A stretch of DNA of 64,000 nt, taken from contig CAVYEW010000010.1 of assembly GCA_963767645.1 (NCBI GenBank), positions 434,001 through 498,000 of the forward strand. Direction: 5' to 3'. The DNA comes from DATFDN01 sp963767645 (lineage in GTDB: Bacteria; Pseudomonadota; Alphaproteobacteria; Acetobacterales; Acetobacteraceae). Under the pieces are notes generated by a model. The model did no database searches and was not told where the DNA came from. It saw only the letters and a program-made list of their open reading frames with translations. The translations under genes were made by a program, and so were the position numbers. Each line of letters starts with the position of its first letter. Positions within the stretch are counted from its first letter, which is position 1. Below are positions 1-9,416 of this stretch, piece by piece.

Positions 1-27
1 TGTTGCTATCGACAGGATACTTCCCGC

Positions 28-447
28 ATGGCCCCGACGATCTGGCAGCCCAATCGCACCGCCGCGAAGCCCGCTTGGCCCGTGCCGCCGCTCGGTCCCG
101 CCATCGCGCGTGGCTTGCTCGGATGCTGCCCTGCCTGCGGCGATGGATCGTCGTTTCGCGGGTTCCTCAAGGTGGTGCCCCGTTGCAGTGCCTGCGCTGC
201 CCCGCTCGGCTCGGCGCGCGCCGATGACGCGCCGCCTTATTTCACCATCCTGATCGTCGGGCACATTGTGGTCCCGCTGATGCTGCTCATGCAGCGCATG
301 CAGGACCCGCCGGAGTGGGAGATGGCGGCAATCTTCCTGCCGCTCACGGCCGTGCTGTGTCTGGCCTTGCTGCGGCCGGTCAAGGGCGGGGTGCTCGGCG
401 CGATGGTCGCGCTCGGGATGCTCACGCAGTCCGATCCGGCCGCATGA
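28..447 (+). CDS. DUF983 family small membrane protein
   Basis: A 139-residue protein of the DUF983 family; the molecular function of the family is not established. Visible features are a cysteine-rich N-terminal part with Cys33, Cys34, Cys37, Cys53 and Cys56 arranged like a small zinc ribbon, followed by two hydrophobic segments at about residues 71-89 and 99-132, so it is probably an inner-membrane protein with a cytosolic metal-binding knuckle. The ATG at 28 is the first in-frame start, but the frame is open to the window edge, so an earlier start outside cannot be excluded; the length fits the family. The stop overlaps the next start (ATGA), so it is translationally coupled to the UPF0262 gene. 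Confidence 0.82.
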   Translation: MAPTIWQPNRTAAKPAWPVPPLGPAIARGLLGCCPACGDGSSFRGFLKVVPRCSACAAPLGSARADDAPPYFTILIVGHIVVPLMLLMQRMQDPPEWEMAAIFLPLTAVLCLALLRPVKGGVLGAMVALGMLTQSDPAA

Positions 448-965
448 CCGCCCCGCTTCCGGCGACCGCCGACCAGGCCGCCCCGCGCGACGCGCGCCTC
501 GCGCGCGTGGTGCTGGAAGGCGAGGCGCTGACGCGCCTTTCGCCATTGCAGGAGGCCGACCGCGCCCAGGCTGTCGACGACCTCGCGGCCGAGAACCACT
601 TCGTGCCGCTGACGGTGAAGCAGCGCCCCGCCAACGGCCCTTATGTATTGCACCTGTCGGTCCAGGAAGGCCGGCTGGTGCTCGACACGCGCCGCGAGGA
701 CGAAACGCCGCTGGCCGTGGTCGCGCTCGCGCTCGGGCCGTTCCGCGGTCTCATCAAGGACTACCAGCTGCTCGTGGACAGCCACATGCAGGCGGTGCAG
801 GAAGGGCGCGAGGCGCGCATCCAGGCGATCGACATGGGACGGCGCGGCCTGCACAACGAGGGCGCGGCCCTGCTGCGCGAGCGGCTGGCCGGCAAGATCG
901 CGATCGACTTCGACACGGCGCGGCGACTGTTCACGCTGGTCTGCGTGCTGCATCAGCGCATCTAG
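444..965 (+). CDS. UPF0262 family protein
   Basis: A 173-residue soluble protein recognised as UPF0262, a conserved alphaproteobacterial family of unknown function. The start ATG at 444 overlaps the upstream stop as ATGA; a longer in-frame extension to 315 exists but would run through the DUF983 gene and is rejected. No signal peptide or membrane segment is visible. It ends 7 bases before mtnA, so the three genes probably form one transcript. Confidence 0.8.
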   Translation: MTAPLPATADQAAPRDARLARVVLEGEALTRLSPLQEADRAQAVDDLAAENHFVPLTVKQRPANGPYVLHLSVQEGRLVLDTRREDETPLAVVALALGPFRGLIKDYQLLVDSHMQAVQEGREARIQAIDMGRRGLHNEGAALLRERLAGKIAIDFDTARRLFTLVCVLHQRI

Positions 966-972
966 AGGCGCC

Positions 973-2070
973 ATGAAAATCGACGGCGTTGCCTATCGCT
1001 CGATATGGGTCGATCCGGAAGACGGATGGTCGGTGCGGATCATCGACCAGACATGCCTGCCGTGGTCGCTCGAGATCGCACGGCTCGCGACGCTCGAGCA
1101 GACGGCGCACGCGATCCGCGCCATGCAGGTGCGCGGCGCCCCGCTGATCGGCGCCACTGCCGCCTACGGACTGTGCCTGGCGCTGCGCGAGGATGCGTCA
1201 ACCGAAGCGATGGAGCGCGCCGCCGAGACGCTGGCCGCGACCCGCCCCACGGCGGTCAATCTGCGCTGGGCGCTGGAGCGGATGCTGACCCGGCTGCGCA
1301 ACACCGCAGCCGCCTCTCGCGTCGCCGTCGCCTATGCCGAGGCCGCCTCGATCGCCGACGAGGACGCCGCCTGCAACGAGGCGATCGGGCAACATGGCCT
1401 GCCCCTGATCGAGGCGGTCGCGCGCCGCAAGCCAGACGCCCCGGTCAACGTGCTCACCCACTGCAATGCCGGCTGGCTGGCAACGGTCGATTGGGGCACC
1501 GCCCTGGCGCCGATCTACAAGGCGCACGAGGCGGGGATCGCGCTGCATGTCTGGGTGGACGAGACGCGCCCGCGCAACCAGGGCGCCGCGCTGACCGCGT
1601 TCGAGCTGGGCAAGCACGGCGTCGCGCATACCGTGATCGCCGACAATGCCGGCGGGCACCTGATGCAGCGGGGCAAGGTCGATCTGGCGATCGTCGGCGC
1701 TGACCGCGTGACCCGCGCGGGCGACGCGGCGAACAAGATCGGCACCTATCTCAAGGCGCTCGCCGCGCGCGACAACGATGTTCCGTTCTGGGTGGCTCTG
1801 CCCTCGTCCACGATCGACTGGCAGGTTGTGGATGGGATTGCCGACATCCCGATCGAGGAGCGCGCCGAGACCGAGGTCACGGACATCACCGGCCGCGCCC
1901 CCGACGGTTCGATCACGACGCTGCGCGTCGCCGCCGAGGGCAGCCCGGCCGCCAATCCCGCGTTCGACGTAACCCCGGCGCGACTGGTGAGCGGGCTGAT
2001 CACTGAGCGAGGCCGGTGCGCGGCGAGCGAGGAAGGGCTGCGGGGATTGTTTCCTGAGCGGCGCCTCTAG
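973..2070 (+). CDS. mtnA: S-methyl-5-thioribose-1-phosphate isomerase
   Basis: Converts 5-methylthioribose-1-phosphate to methylthioribulose-1-phosphate in methionine salvage. The 365-residue protein has the family landmarks: RGAPLIG at residues 54-60, THCNAG at 162-167 with catalytic Cys164, DETRPRNQG at 196-204, GADR at 242-245 with catalytic Asp244, and NKIGTY at 254-259. The frame is open upstream to 643, but the ATG at 973 matches the usual N-terminus and follows the UPF0262 stop. No other methionine-salvage gene is adjacent, so the rest of the pathway would have to be elsewhere. It ends 8 bases before the convergent esterase gene. Confidence 0.93.
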   Translation: MKIDGVAYRSIWVDPEDGWSVRIIDQTCLPWSLEIARLATLEQTAHAIRAMQVRGAPLIGATAAYGLCLALREDASTEAMERAAETLAATRPTAVNLRWALERMLTRLRNTAAASRVAVAYAEAASIADEDAACNEAIGQHGLPLIEAVARRKPDAPVNVLTHCNAGWLATVDWGTALAPIYKAHEAGIALHVWVDETRPRNQGAALTAFELGKHGVAHTVIADNAGGHLMQRGKVDLAIVGADRVTRAGDAANKIGTYLKALAARDNDVPFWVALPSSTIDWQVVDGIADIPIEERAETEVTDITGRAPDGSITTLRVAAEGSPAANPAFDVTPARLVSGLITERGRCAASEEGLRGLFPERRL

Positions 2071-2078
2071 CCGCCGGC

Positions 2079-3641
2079 TCAGCCCGGCACCGCAATCTCC
2101 TCCCACAAGCGCCGCGTCTCCGCGCACGGATCGTTTTCCACCCGACACGGCGTATCCAGCACCATCGTCGCTCGCGCGTCCGGCGCGTAGGCGGGCCAGT
2201 CGGGCATTCCCTCATGCGCTGGGCGCCCGGTATGCGCAAATCGTGCCCAGGCGCCGGACATGGTCTGCGCCAGGCGATGCGCCTGTGCGCTCCGGTCGGT
2301 CGCGTTGGTGAGGTCGATCGTGTCGAAGGTGAAGGGCACGTCCAGCGCATGCGGGGCGCCCAGCATCCCGTCGAACACCGGGGTGCGCCACGCGAACGAG
2401 TACATCCAGACCGGAGCGCCGCCCCGTGCCTTGCGCTCGGCGGCAAGCAGCGAGCGCAGCCGGAAATTGGCGTCGGTCAAGGTCGCCGTCAGCCGTTCGG
2501 CCGGGGTCTTGCCGGGCAGCAGCCTCCGATAGACCTCCGCCACCCGCTCGGTATGCGGACCGGCCAGGGGACGGACGCGCGCGACCATCTCGGCCTCGGT
2601 CAACGTGCGGCGCCACACCGCGTCGTCATGGGCGAGGAAGCTCGTTGCCTCGTCGGCGGTGTCGCCGATGATCAGCGGAATGTCGGCCGAAAGCGCGGGC
2701 GCACGCGGCTGAAACGGGTGCTGCGGCACGACGCTGCCCTGGCCCGGTCCGTCCATCGTCGGGCCGAACGGATAACGGTCGAACAGCGGCCAGGGCGAGG
2801 CGCCGACGGCGCGCTGCGCCGGCTCGATCGCGGCCAGCAGCCGGCGCATGGGCACCTCGCGCAGCCGGTGCAGCTCGGTCCGCTCGATTCCCAAGGTGGC
2901 GAGCACGGCCTCGGCCAGCCGCGTCGCCCGATCGCGCTCGCGCAACCGCACCGCCGCGCCGCTCTGGATGATCGCCTTGTGGAACAGCCCGCGCGCGCGG
3001 GGCATCGCCAGAAGGGTGCTGACCTTCCCGCCACCCCCGGATTCTCCGAAGATCGTGACATTGCCAGGATCGCCCCCGAAGAGGCCGACGTTCTCGCGCA
3101 CCCATTCCAGCGCCGCCAGCATGTCCAGCGTGCCGGCATTACCCGAGTGGGCGAACTCCGCCCCATCGATCTCGGACAGGTCCAGATGGCCGAAGATGTT
3201 CAGCCGCTGGTTCACCGTCACGACCACGACGTCGCGCCGGCAAAGCCGCGAGCCGCGCAGCCGGATCTGGTTGGACGAGCCGAACGCGAAGGCGCCGCCG
3301 TGGAACCACACCATCACCGGCCGCGCACCCGCGCCGGGCGCTTGGGTCCAGACATTCAGCGCCAGGCAGTCCTCGCTTTCCGGGGAGGGGTCCGGCGGCC
3401 CCCACAGATCGACCAGCTCCGCGCGCGTCGCGAAGCCCACGCGCGACTGCGGCGCCTGGGTGCGGAACGCGGTGGCCTCGCGTACCCCCGCCCAGGGTTC
3501 GGGCGGGCGTGGCGGCCTGAAGCGGTTCAGCCCGTCGGTCGGCGCGCCATAGGGCACGCCGAGGAAGGCCGCCGCGCCTTCGATCATGGTGCCGCGCAGC
3601 TTGCCCGCGCTGGTCTCCACCACCGGATCGTTGCCCGTCAT
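2079..3641 (-). CDS. Carboxylesterase, type B family
   Basis: A 520-residue alpha/beta hydrolase of the carboxylesterase type B (para-nitrobenzyl esterase/cholinesterase) family. Visible motifs are the EDCLALNVW signature at residues 90-98, the oxyanion-hole loop FHGGAF at 113-118 and the nucleophile elbow GESGGG with Ser201. The length is normal for bacterial members (about 500). No signal peptide is apparent, suggesting a cytosolic enzyme. The substrate cannot be inferred from context: mtnA converges on one side and an SDR gene diverges on the other, leaving a 65-base shared promoter region. Confidence 0.88.
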   Translation of the reverse strand: MTGNDPVVETSAGKLRGTMIEGAAAFLGVPYGAPTDGLNRFRPPRPPEPWAGVREATAFRTQAPQSRVGFATRAELVDLWGPPDPSPESEDCLALNVWTQAPGAGARPVMVWFHGGAFAFGSSNQIRLRGSRLCRRDVVVVTVNQRLNIFGHLDLSEIDGAEFAHSGNAGTLDMLAALEWVRENVGLFGGDPGNVTIFGESGGGGKVSTLLAMPRARGLFHKAIIQSGAAVRLRERDRATRLAEAVLATLGIERTELHRLREVPMRRLLAAIEPAQRAVGASPWPLFDRYPFGPTMDGPGQGSVVPQHPFQPRAPALSADIPLIIGDTADEATSFLAHDDAVWRRTLTEAEMVARVRPLAGPHTERVAEVYRRLLPGKTPAERLTATLTDANFRLRSLLAAERKARGGAPVWMYSFAWRTPVFDGMLGAPHALDVPFTFDTIDLTNATDRSAQAHRLAQTMSGAWARFAHTGRPAHEGMPDWPAYAPDARATMVLDTPCRVENDPCAETRRLWEEIAVPG

Positions 3642-3706
3642 CGCCGGCTCCTTCCGTTCCTCGCCTTCGCCAGTTTAGCCTCTCTGCGGGAATCCGGGAG
3701 GATGCG

Positions 3707-4522
3707 ATGCGGGAGCTGAAAGGCAAGGTCGCCGTTGTCACCGGCGCGGCGTCCGGAATCGGGCTCGGCATTGCCCGCGCGCTAGGGGCGGCGGGGATGG
3801 ATCTGGTCTTGGCCGACATCCAGGCGGCTCCGCTGGAGGATGCGCGGCGCCAAGTAGAGGAATTGGGCGCGCGGGCCGCAACACGGCGGGCCGACGTCTC
3901 CGACTTCGAGCAGGTGGCTGCGCTGGCGCGTGCCGCGCAGGAGACGTTCGGCGGGCTGCACGTCGCCTGCAACAACGCCGGCATCGCCATGCACGGCACG
4001 CCGCTTGAGGACATAAGCGCGGAGGAGTGGCGCCGCGTCATTGGGGTGAACGTGCTCGGCGTGGTCAACGGCATCCGCGCCTTCGTCCCCGCCATCCGCA
4101 GTCACAAGCAAGGCGGGCACATCGTCAACACCGCTTCCATCTCCGGCTTTTTCATCCGTAACGGCGCCAACCAGGGCGCCTATTCGATGAGTAAGTACGC
4201 TGTGGTGGCGCTGAGCGAGGCGCTGGAGCAGGAATTGGAGGACAGCGGAATCGGCGTCAGCGTGCTCTGCCCCGGCCCGGTCCGCACCAGGATCTTCGAG
4301 GATACCGGGACGCGCCCGCACCGTCCCGCCCATGAGCGGATGGCCGCCCGCTTGCTGGGAACCGGCGCGCTGGAGCCCGAGCAGGTCGGCGCCCGGGTGC
4401 TGCACGCGATCCGCAACAGCGAGTTCTACGTCTTCACCCACAGCGCCGAGCGCGCTGCCATACGCGCTCGCCACGCGCGCATCGAGGCGGCGCTCGATCA
4501 GGCGGATGCGTTCTGGAAATGA
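3707..4522 (+). CDS. Short-chain dehydrogenase/reductase
   Basis: A 271-residue classical SDR oxidoreductase. It has the Rossmann glycine motif TGAASGIG at residues 12-19, the NNAG motif near residue 90 and the catalytic Ser ... YxxxK (YSMSK) arrangement. The start at 3707 has a GGGAGG-type ribosome binding site. It is divergent from the esterase, so the two may share regulation, but the substrate is not predictable. The gene is followed by a 461-base gap of lower GC. Confidence 0.88.
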   Translation: MRELKGKVAVVTGAASGIGLGIARALGAAGMDLVLADIQAAPLEDARRQVEELGARAATRRADVSDFEQVAALARAAQETFGGLHVACNNAGIAMHGTPLEDISAEEWRRVIGVNVLGVVNGIRAFVPAIRSHKQGGHIVNTASISGFFIRNGANQGAYSMSKYAVVALSEALEQELEDSGIGVSVLCPGPVRTRIFEDTGTRPHRPAHERMAARLLGTGALEPEQVGARVLHAIRNSEFYVFTHSAERAAIRARHARIEAALDQADAFWK

Positions 4523-4983
4523 TTGATGGTCGCGCCCGGGCAGCGAGCGCTGGCACAGCGGCACTATCTTACTTAGTAGATCCCGACCGCGCCCAGGCGC
4601 AGACAATAGCGTGCACAGGTTAGGCATCTCCCTTTAAGACTATAAGCTCAAAATTGCCTAAGAAGCATCGACTGAATATCGAATTAAGACACTACTGTGC
4701 CTTTTTTCTTAATCAGAGCTGCTGGAGTCCCACAATTTCGACTTTTGTAGGCTGGTTCTTTCCATCCCAGTTGACCACGTCAAACCCCGGTTCTAGGGGT
4801 GGTTTCACCATGGACGACATGGTTGCCGCTGTGATCAGCGGCCCGCTTGTGGTCGTGCTGGAGTACGCGTTCGCTATTTCGAGCGATCGCTAGCGGTCCC
4901 ATCAGCTTGTTGAGCCTTCCGCCCCGGCGCGCTGCGTTCGCGCCCGCCGTATCACTTGTCGCCATCATCGCGAGAGGGATTTC
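4523..4983. other. Intergenic region with AT-richer island
   Basis: A 461-base stretch without a convincing conserved gene. About 4610-4760 is visibly richer in A and T than the rest of the window, including a run of T around 4700. A short open frame at 4810-4893 would give a 27-residue hydrophobic peptide preceded by AGGGGTGG, but I have no homology to support it. The region probably holds the promoter of the downstream peroxidase gene; no terminator with a clear U-tract was found. Confidence 0.4.
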
Positions 4984-6993
4984 ATGTTGCATACCAGAGC
5001 GCCGGTTGCCACCGATCCCACGCTCGCCGATGGCGACCAGAACATCATGTCCGACCCGCGCGTCGGCTTGAGCAAGGTGGTCAGCTACTCGATTGACGGC
5101 ACCGGAAACAACAGCTCCGATCCTTCGCTGGGTGCCGCCAACACCGACGAGACGCGCCTCGCGCCAGCGAATTTCGCTCCCGGAACTGCGGACACTCCAG
5201 TCGGCGGTCCCAACCCGCGCGTGATCAGCAACACGATCTTCAACAACGACGCGAACAACAACGACCCGGGCGGCCGCTCCGCCTACCTGTATGCGTTCGG
5301 CCAGTTCATCGACCACGACATCGACCTCAACCTCGACCAGAGCCCGGCCGCCGACGGCTCCAATACGCTGAGCATGACAGTGCCGAATGACGATCCGGCG
5401 CTGCCACCGGGGAGCCAGATCAGCATCACGCGCGGCCTGATCGATCCATCGAATGACGACGCCATCAACGCCGTTACCCAGTATCTCGATCTGTCACAGG
5501 TCTACGGCTCCGATCCCACGATCGCCGCCAGCCTGCGCAATGCGGACGGCACTTTGAAGACCAGCGACGGCGACAACCTGCCGATCGTGGACGGACAGTT
5601 CATGGGCGGCGACGTGCGGGCGGCGGAGAATCCCGACCTCACCTCGCTCGACACGCTGTTCACGCGCGAGCACAATTACTGGGTCGGGCAACTGCACGCC
5701 GAAGACCCGACGCTCAACGGCGATCAGCTCTATGACATGGCGCGGGCGATCACCACGGCCGAATACCAGAACATCGTCTACACCGAATTCCTCCCGGCCT
5801 TGCTGGGCAGCAGCACACTTACTTCGTATCAGGGCTACAGTCCCTCGGTCAGCCCGCAGATCTTCGAGGAGTTCTCCACTGCCGCCTACCGGTTCGGCCA
5901 CTCCATCGTGTCGCCGACGGAGACCAAGATCGCCAACGACGGCGCGGTGCTCGAACAGCAGGACCTGGTGGCGGCCTCGGCCGAGCCCACCAGCAGCTTC
6001 GGCATCAACGGAGGCGCCGACGCGCTGCTGCGCAACCTGGCGCAGGATTATTCGCAGCAGGAAGGGGCCACGATCAACAGCGACCTGCGCAATATGCTGA
6101 ACGCCAACCCGCCGGGCGACGAAGGCGACCTCGCTGCCATCGACATCCTGCGCGAGCGCGATCTCGGCCTTGCCACGCTCAACCAGACGCGCCAGGCGCT
6201 CGGCCTCACGCCCTACACGTCGTTCGGCCAGATTACCGGCGACCAGACCTTGGCGTCCGAGTTGCAGCAGGTCTATGGCAGCGTCGATCAGGTCGACCTT
6301 TTCGTGGGCGGCTTGGCGGAGGACCCGGCATCGGGCGGTTCGATGGTCGGGCCGACCTTCCAGGCAATCATCGCCGAGCAGTTCGAGAACCTGCGTGACG
6401 GCGATCCGCTGTTCTACCTCAATCAGAACTTCAGCCCAGCGCTGATGGCGCAGATCGAGAACACCACCTTGTCGGACCTGATCTTGCGGGATACCGGCAC
6501 GACGGCGATCCAGCCGAACGCCTTCATGGCGACGGAACGCCACTCCAGCGATGTGGCCTCTGCCAACCCGGACGCGCCGCAACTGGTCATCGGAGTCGAT
6601 GACGACAATGCGACGATCAGCGGGCAGCCCGGAGTGGCCAACATCATCGTCGCCGGACTTGGGCAGAACCAGACGCTGAGCGGCGGCGGCACCAGCGATA
6701 CCTTCGAATTCATCGGCTCCGGTCACAACGACACGGTCAGCGACTTCCAGGTGGGCGCCGACAAACTCGATTTCGAGAACACCATGACGCCCATGGATTT
6801 CCGCAATGTCAGTGTCTCGGCTGCGGCAGACGGTTCGGCGATCGTCCAGGCAGCCGGCAATACCGTGCACTTGACGGGGGTGCCGACTGGCGCGGTGAGC
6901 AGCAGCCTGTTCGCTTTCAATCAGCAAAATCCGGCGTTGCTCAGCCAGCAGATGCTGGCAGCTCAGAAGCCGTCGAGCACAGACGTGGCATGA
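4984..6993 (+). CDS. Animal-type haem peroxidase, probably secreted
   Basis: A 669-residue protein of the animal haem peroxidase (peroxinectin-like) superfamily. The distal histidine region FGQFIDHDIDL lies near residues 102-112, the TREHN segment near 224 and the proximal histidine region YRFGHS near 304. After the catalytic domain, about residues 535-640 form a glycine/aspartate-rich segment with the element DFQVGADKLDF, resembling C-terminal tails of RTX-type type I secretion substrates. There is no N-terminal signal peptide, consistent with that route (inference). No transporter genes are adjacent. The start has a GAGAGGGA ribosome binding site. Base composition looks lower in GC than the neighbours, suggesting later acquisition. 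Confidence 0.85.
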   Translation: MLHTRAPVATDPTLADGDQNIMSDPRVGLSKVVSYSIDGTGNNSSDPSLGAANTDETRLAPANFAPGTADTPVGGPNPRVISNTIFNNDANNNDPGGRSAYLYAFGQFIDHDIDLNLDQSPAADGSNTLSMTVPNDDPALPPGSQISITRGLIDPSNDDAINAVTQYLDLSQVYGSDPTIAASLRNADGTLKTSDGDNLPIVDGQFMGGDVRAAENPDLTSLDTLFTREHNYWVGQLHAEDPTLNGDQLYDMARAITTAEYQNIVYTEFLPALLGSSTLTSYQGYSPSVSPQIFEEFSTAAYRFGHSIVSPTETKIANDGAVLEQQDLVAASAEPTSSFGINGGADALLRNLAQDYSQQEGATINSDLRNMLNANPPGDEGDLAAIDILRERDLGLATLNQTRQALGLTPYTSFGQITGDQTLASELQQVYGSVDQVDLFVGGLAEDPASGGSMVGPTFQAIIAEQFENLRDGDPLFYLNQNFSPALMAQIENTTLSDLILRDTGTTAIQPNAFMATERHSSDVASANPDAPQLVIGVDDDNATISGQPGVANIIVAGLGQNQTLSGGGTSDTFEFIGSGHNDTVSDFQVGADKLDFENTMTPMDFRNVSVSAAADGSAIVQAAGNTVHLTGVPTGAVSSSLFAFNQQNPALLSQQMLAAQKPSSTDVA

Positions 6994-6996
6994 TGA

Positions 6997-7464
6997 TCAA
7001 AGCCCAAGCTCCGACAAACCGGGATGGTCGGCCGGGCGCGGCCCGGCCGGCCAGTGGAAGCGGCGGTCGGCCTCGCCTATCGGCACGTCGTTGATGCTCG
7101 CCTCCCGCCTGCGCATCAGCCCGGCGCCGTCGAACTCCCACTGCTCGTTGCCGTGGCTGCGATGCCAGTTCCCGCTGCCGTCGTGCCATTCGTAGGCGAA
7201 GCGCACGGCGATGCGGTTTCCGGTGACGGCCCAGAGTTCCTTGATCAGGCGGTAGTCGAGCTCCCGCGCCCATTTGCGCCGCAGGAAGGCGATGATGGCC
7301 TCCCGCCCGGCGAAGAACTCGGCGCGGTTGCGCCACCGGCTGTCCTCGGTATAGGCGCCGGCCACGCGCTCGGGCTCGCGCGTGTTCCAGGCGTCCTCGG
7401 CGAGACGCACCTTGTGGGCGGCGGTCTCCTGGGTGAAGGGGGGCAGGGGCGGGCGCGTCGTCAC
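6997..7464 (-). CDS. DUF1348 family, SnoaL-like protein
   Basis: A 155-residue nuclear transport factor 2-like (cone fold) protein of the DUF1348 family; the function is unassigned. The typical segments AEDAWNTREPERVAGAY and SRWRNRAEFFAGREAI are present. I chose the GTG at 7464, which gives the usual N-terminus TTRPPLPPFTQETA; the frame is open up to 7536, but that extension is not family-like. It converges with the peroxidase gene three bases away. Confidence 0.82.
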   Translation of the reverse strand: MTTRPPLPPFTQETAAHKVRLAEDAWNTREPERVAGAYTEDSRWRNRAEFFAGREAIIAFLRRKWARELDYRLIKELWAVTGNRIAVRFAYEWHDGSGNWHRSHGNEQWEFDGAGLMRRREASINDVPIGEADRRFHWPAGPRPADHPGLSELGL

Positions 7465-7607
7465 GTGCGTTCCTCCAGCGGGCCAGGCGGGAGCGGACAG
7501 GAATACCACGCTCGCCGGGCAAATGCGTTCCGCCAAACGAAATGAGTTGATCTGGCACGATCCGATCGCGGATTATGGGACGGTTCATCTGCGCGTAAGG
7601 AACCCTG

Positions 7608-8715
7608 ATGCCGATCGGAGCCGGCGTCCCATCGCTCTGCAACGCGCGTTTCGTCGCCGCGCTGGCGTTGCTGGCCGCGTTGGCCGCCTGTGCGGGGCCC
7701 GGCGGATACCGCTCCGGCTCCTACGCCCATCCCGATCGCTACACCCGTCCCGGCCCGCCGGAAGACCCCTGGCGGCCCTATATCCGCGAGGCATCGCAGC
7801 GTTTCGGCGTGCCGGAACAATGGGTGCGCGCCGTGATGCGCCAGGAATCCGGTGGGCGCGACGACGCCGTCTCCTCCGCCGGCGCGATGGGTCTGATGCA
7901 GGTGATGCCGCAGACTTACGATATACTGCGGGCGCGCTACGGTCTCGGTGACGATCCGTACGAGCCGCACGACAACATCCTGGCCGGCACCGCCTATATC
8001 CGCGAGATGTACGACCGCTACGGCGCGCCCGGCTTTCTCGCCGCCTACAATGCCGGCCCGAACCGGCTCGAACTCGTATCTTGCCGACGGGACGCCGTTG
8101 CCCGAGGAGACGGTCGGGTACGTCTCCAACATCGCCCCGAATCTCGGCGAGAGCACCGGCTTCAGCGGCCCGCTCGCGGTGTTCGCCGGTGGCGCGGCGT
8201 CCGCCGCGGCGCCAGCCGTCGAAGCCGCGAGCCTGCCGGTCACGGTCGCAACCGGGCCGTGCGACCCGGACGCGGCCTTCGATCCGGACCATCCCTGCAC
8301 GCCAAGCGCCTCGTACGGCGCGGCGCCGGCGGAAGCCGAGCGGGTCGTCACCGCCTCGTCGGTCTACGCGCCGCCGCCCGTCGTCGCACAGCCCGTGTAC
8401 AGCCCGGTGGCGCCGCAACGCCGGCCGATGGTGCAGCTCGCCAGCCTCAGCACGGCCCAAGCGGGAAGCTGGGCGATCCAGGTCGGCGCTTTCCTGAGCC
8501 TGAACGCCGCGCGCGCCGCCGCTGCCGGCGCCCGCAGGGCAGCGCCCGACCTGCTCGCTGCCGCCGCCGTCGACGCGCCACCGACCACGCCGTTCGGCGG
8601 CGCCATCCTCTACCGCGCCCGGCTGGCCGCGCTCACCCCGGAGATAGCCACCCAAGCCTGCGCGCGGCTCTCGGTCAGCGGCACTCCCTGCATGACGGTG
8701 CCGCCGGGCCATTGA
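7608..8715 (+). CDS. Lytic transglycosylase with SPOR-like tail (frameshifted)
   Basis: A peptidoglycan lytic transglycosylase (SLT fold), broken here by one extra base. Frame one gives a lipoprotein-like leader (LAALAAC near residue 27), the catalytic region RQESGG, GAMGLMQVMP and AAYNAGPN, then runs off frame. The second frame continues with SYLADGTPLPEETVGYV and a C-terminal part starting SWAIQVGAF that resembles a SPOR peptidoglycan-binding domain. The break is at GAACTC, 8070-8075; reading it as GACTC restores NRLDSYLADG, the usual family sequence, and a 368-residue protein. The same local change occurs in five other genes of the window, so I infer a sequencing error rather than a pseudogene. 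Confidence 0.8.
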
Positions 8716-8738
8716 GCCTCGCCGACGGCACCGGCGCC

Positions 8739-9281
8739 TTATACCGGCAACCCGGAACTGCCGGCCGTTTTCTCGGCGCCGCTGCCACTTGGCTCCGAGC
8801 CGCTGATCGGGATGCGCTTGACTTGGCTCTGTGCCTCGGCGCGCTTGCCGAGCGTGATCGTCAGAACGCCGTTCCTGAACGAAGCGCTGACCTTTTCGGG
8901 GTCCACATCGGGGCCGAGCTGAATGGTGCGGCGGAACTCGCCGTGCCAGCGTTCGCGATGCACCGCGCCCTCGCTCTCGGACTTCTTCTCGCCCTTCAGG
9001 CTCAGCACGCCATCGTGCAGGGTCACTTCGACGTCCTTCTCCTCCATCCCGGGCAGCTCGGCGACGACCGTCACCTCCCTGTCGGTCTCGGTGACATCCA
9101 TATGCGGCCATCCGGCCGAGCCGCCGCGGGCGAACATGGGCAAATCCATGCCGCGGAAAAGCTCGTCGAAGGTCCGGTTCATCTCGCGATACAGCGCGAG
9201 AAGCGGGTTGCCTTCCTCGGCATAGCGGGAACTCGGTACGCTACGCCCGCGCCCCCAGGGCGCGATTCCTCGATCCGCCAT
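8739..9281 (-). CDS. Hsp20/alpha-crystallin small heat shock protein
   Basis: A 180-residue small heat shock protein, an ATP-independent holdase for unfolding proteins. It has the alpha-crystallin domain from about residue 58, with EVTVVAELPGMEEKDVEV and the GVLTITLGK end strand, and a C-terminal IPI anchor (RIPIS). An AGGAGG ribosome binding site precedes the start. It lies 135 bases downstream of the MFS genes on the same strand and may have its own promoter; I could not identify a sigma-32 promoter or a clear RNA thermometer. Confidence 0.9.
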   Translation of the reverse strand: MADRGIAPWGRGRSVPSSRYAEEGNPLLALYREMNRTFDELFRGMDLPMFARGGSAGWPHMDVTETDREVTVVAELPGMEEKDVEVTLHDGVLSLKGEKKSESEGAVHRERWHGEFRRTIQLGPDVDPEKVSASFRNGVLTITLGKRAEAQSQVKRIPISGSEPSGSGAEKTAGSSGLPV

Positions 9282-9416
9282 GACATCCTCCTGTTATGAT
9301 CGTGGCGGGCAGGATGGCTGGCCGGCGGCCCGTCTCCAGTTGCCCGCCTCCGGCATCGGAGATAGTCGCCGAGGATTAGCGGTCAATAGGCGGAATCGAC
9401 CCGAGGGGCGGTGCCT

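Noticed and set aside
2214..3719. Open frame of 501 codons opposite the carboxylesterase
   Set aside because: No recognisable motifs; the minus-strand esterase carries the nucleophile elbow and oxyanion loop.
4654..4893. 79-codon open frame in the AT-rich gap before the peroxidase
   Set aside because: No ribosome binding site at its start and no family resemblance; only its last third was kept as a possible small peptide.
5494..6927. Open frame of 477 codons opposite the peroxidase gene
   Set aside because: Composition is His/Arg/Val-rich without motifs, and the plus-strand peroxidase has catalytic histidine regions.
8066..8082. Programmed ribosomal frameshifting in the lytic transglycosylase and similar genes
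   Set aside because: No slippery heptamer or following pseudoknot is visible, unrelated genes share the same GAACTC change, and homologues are not frameshifted.
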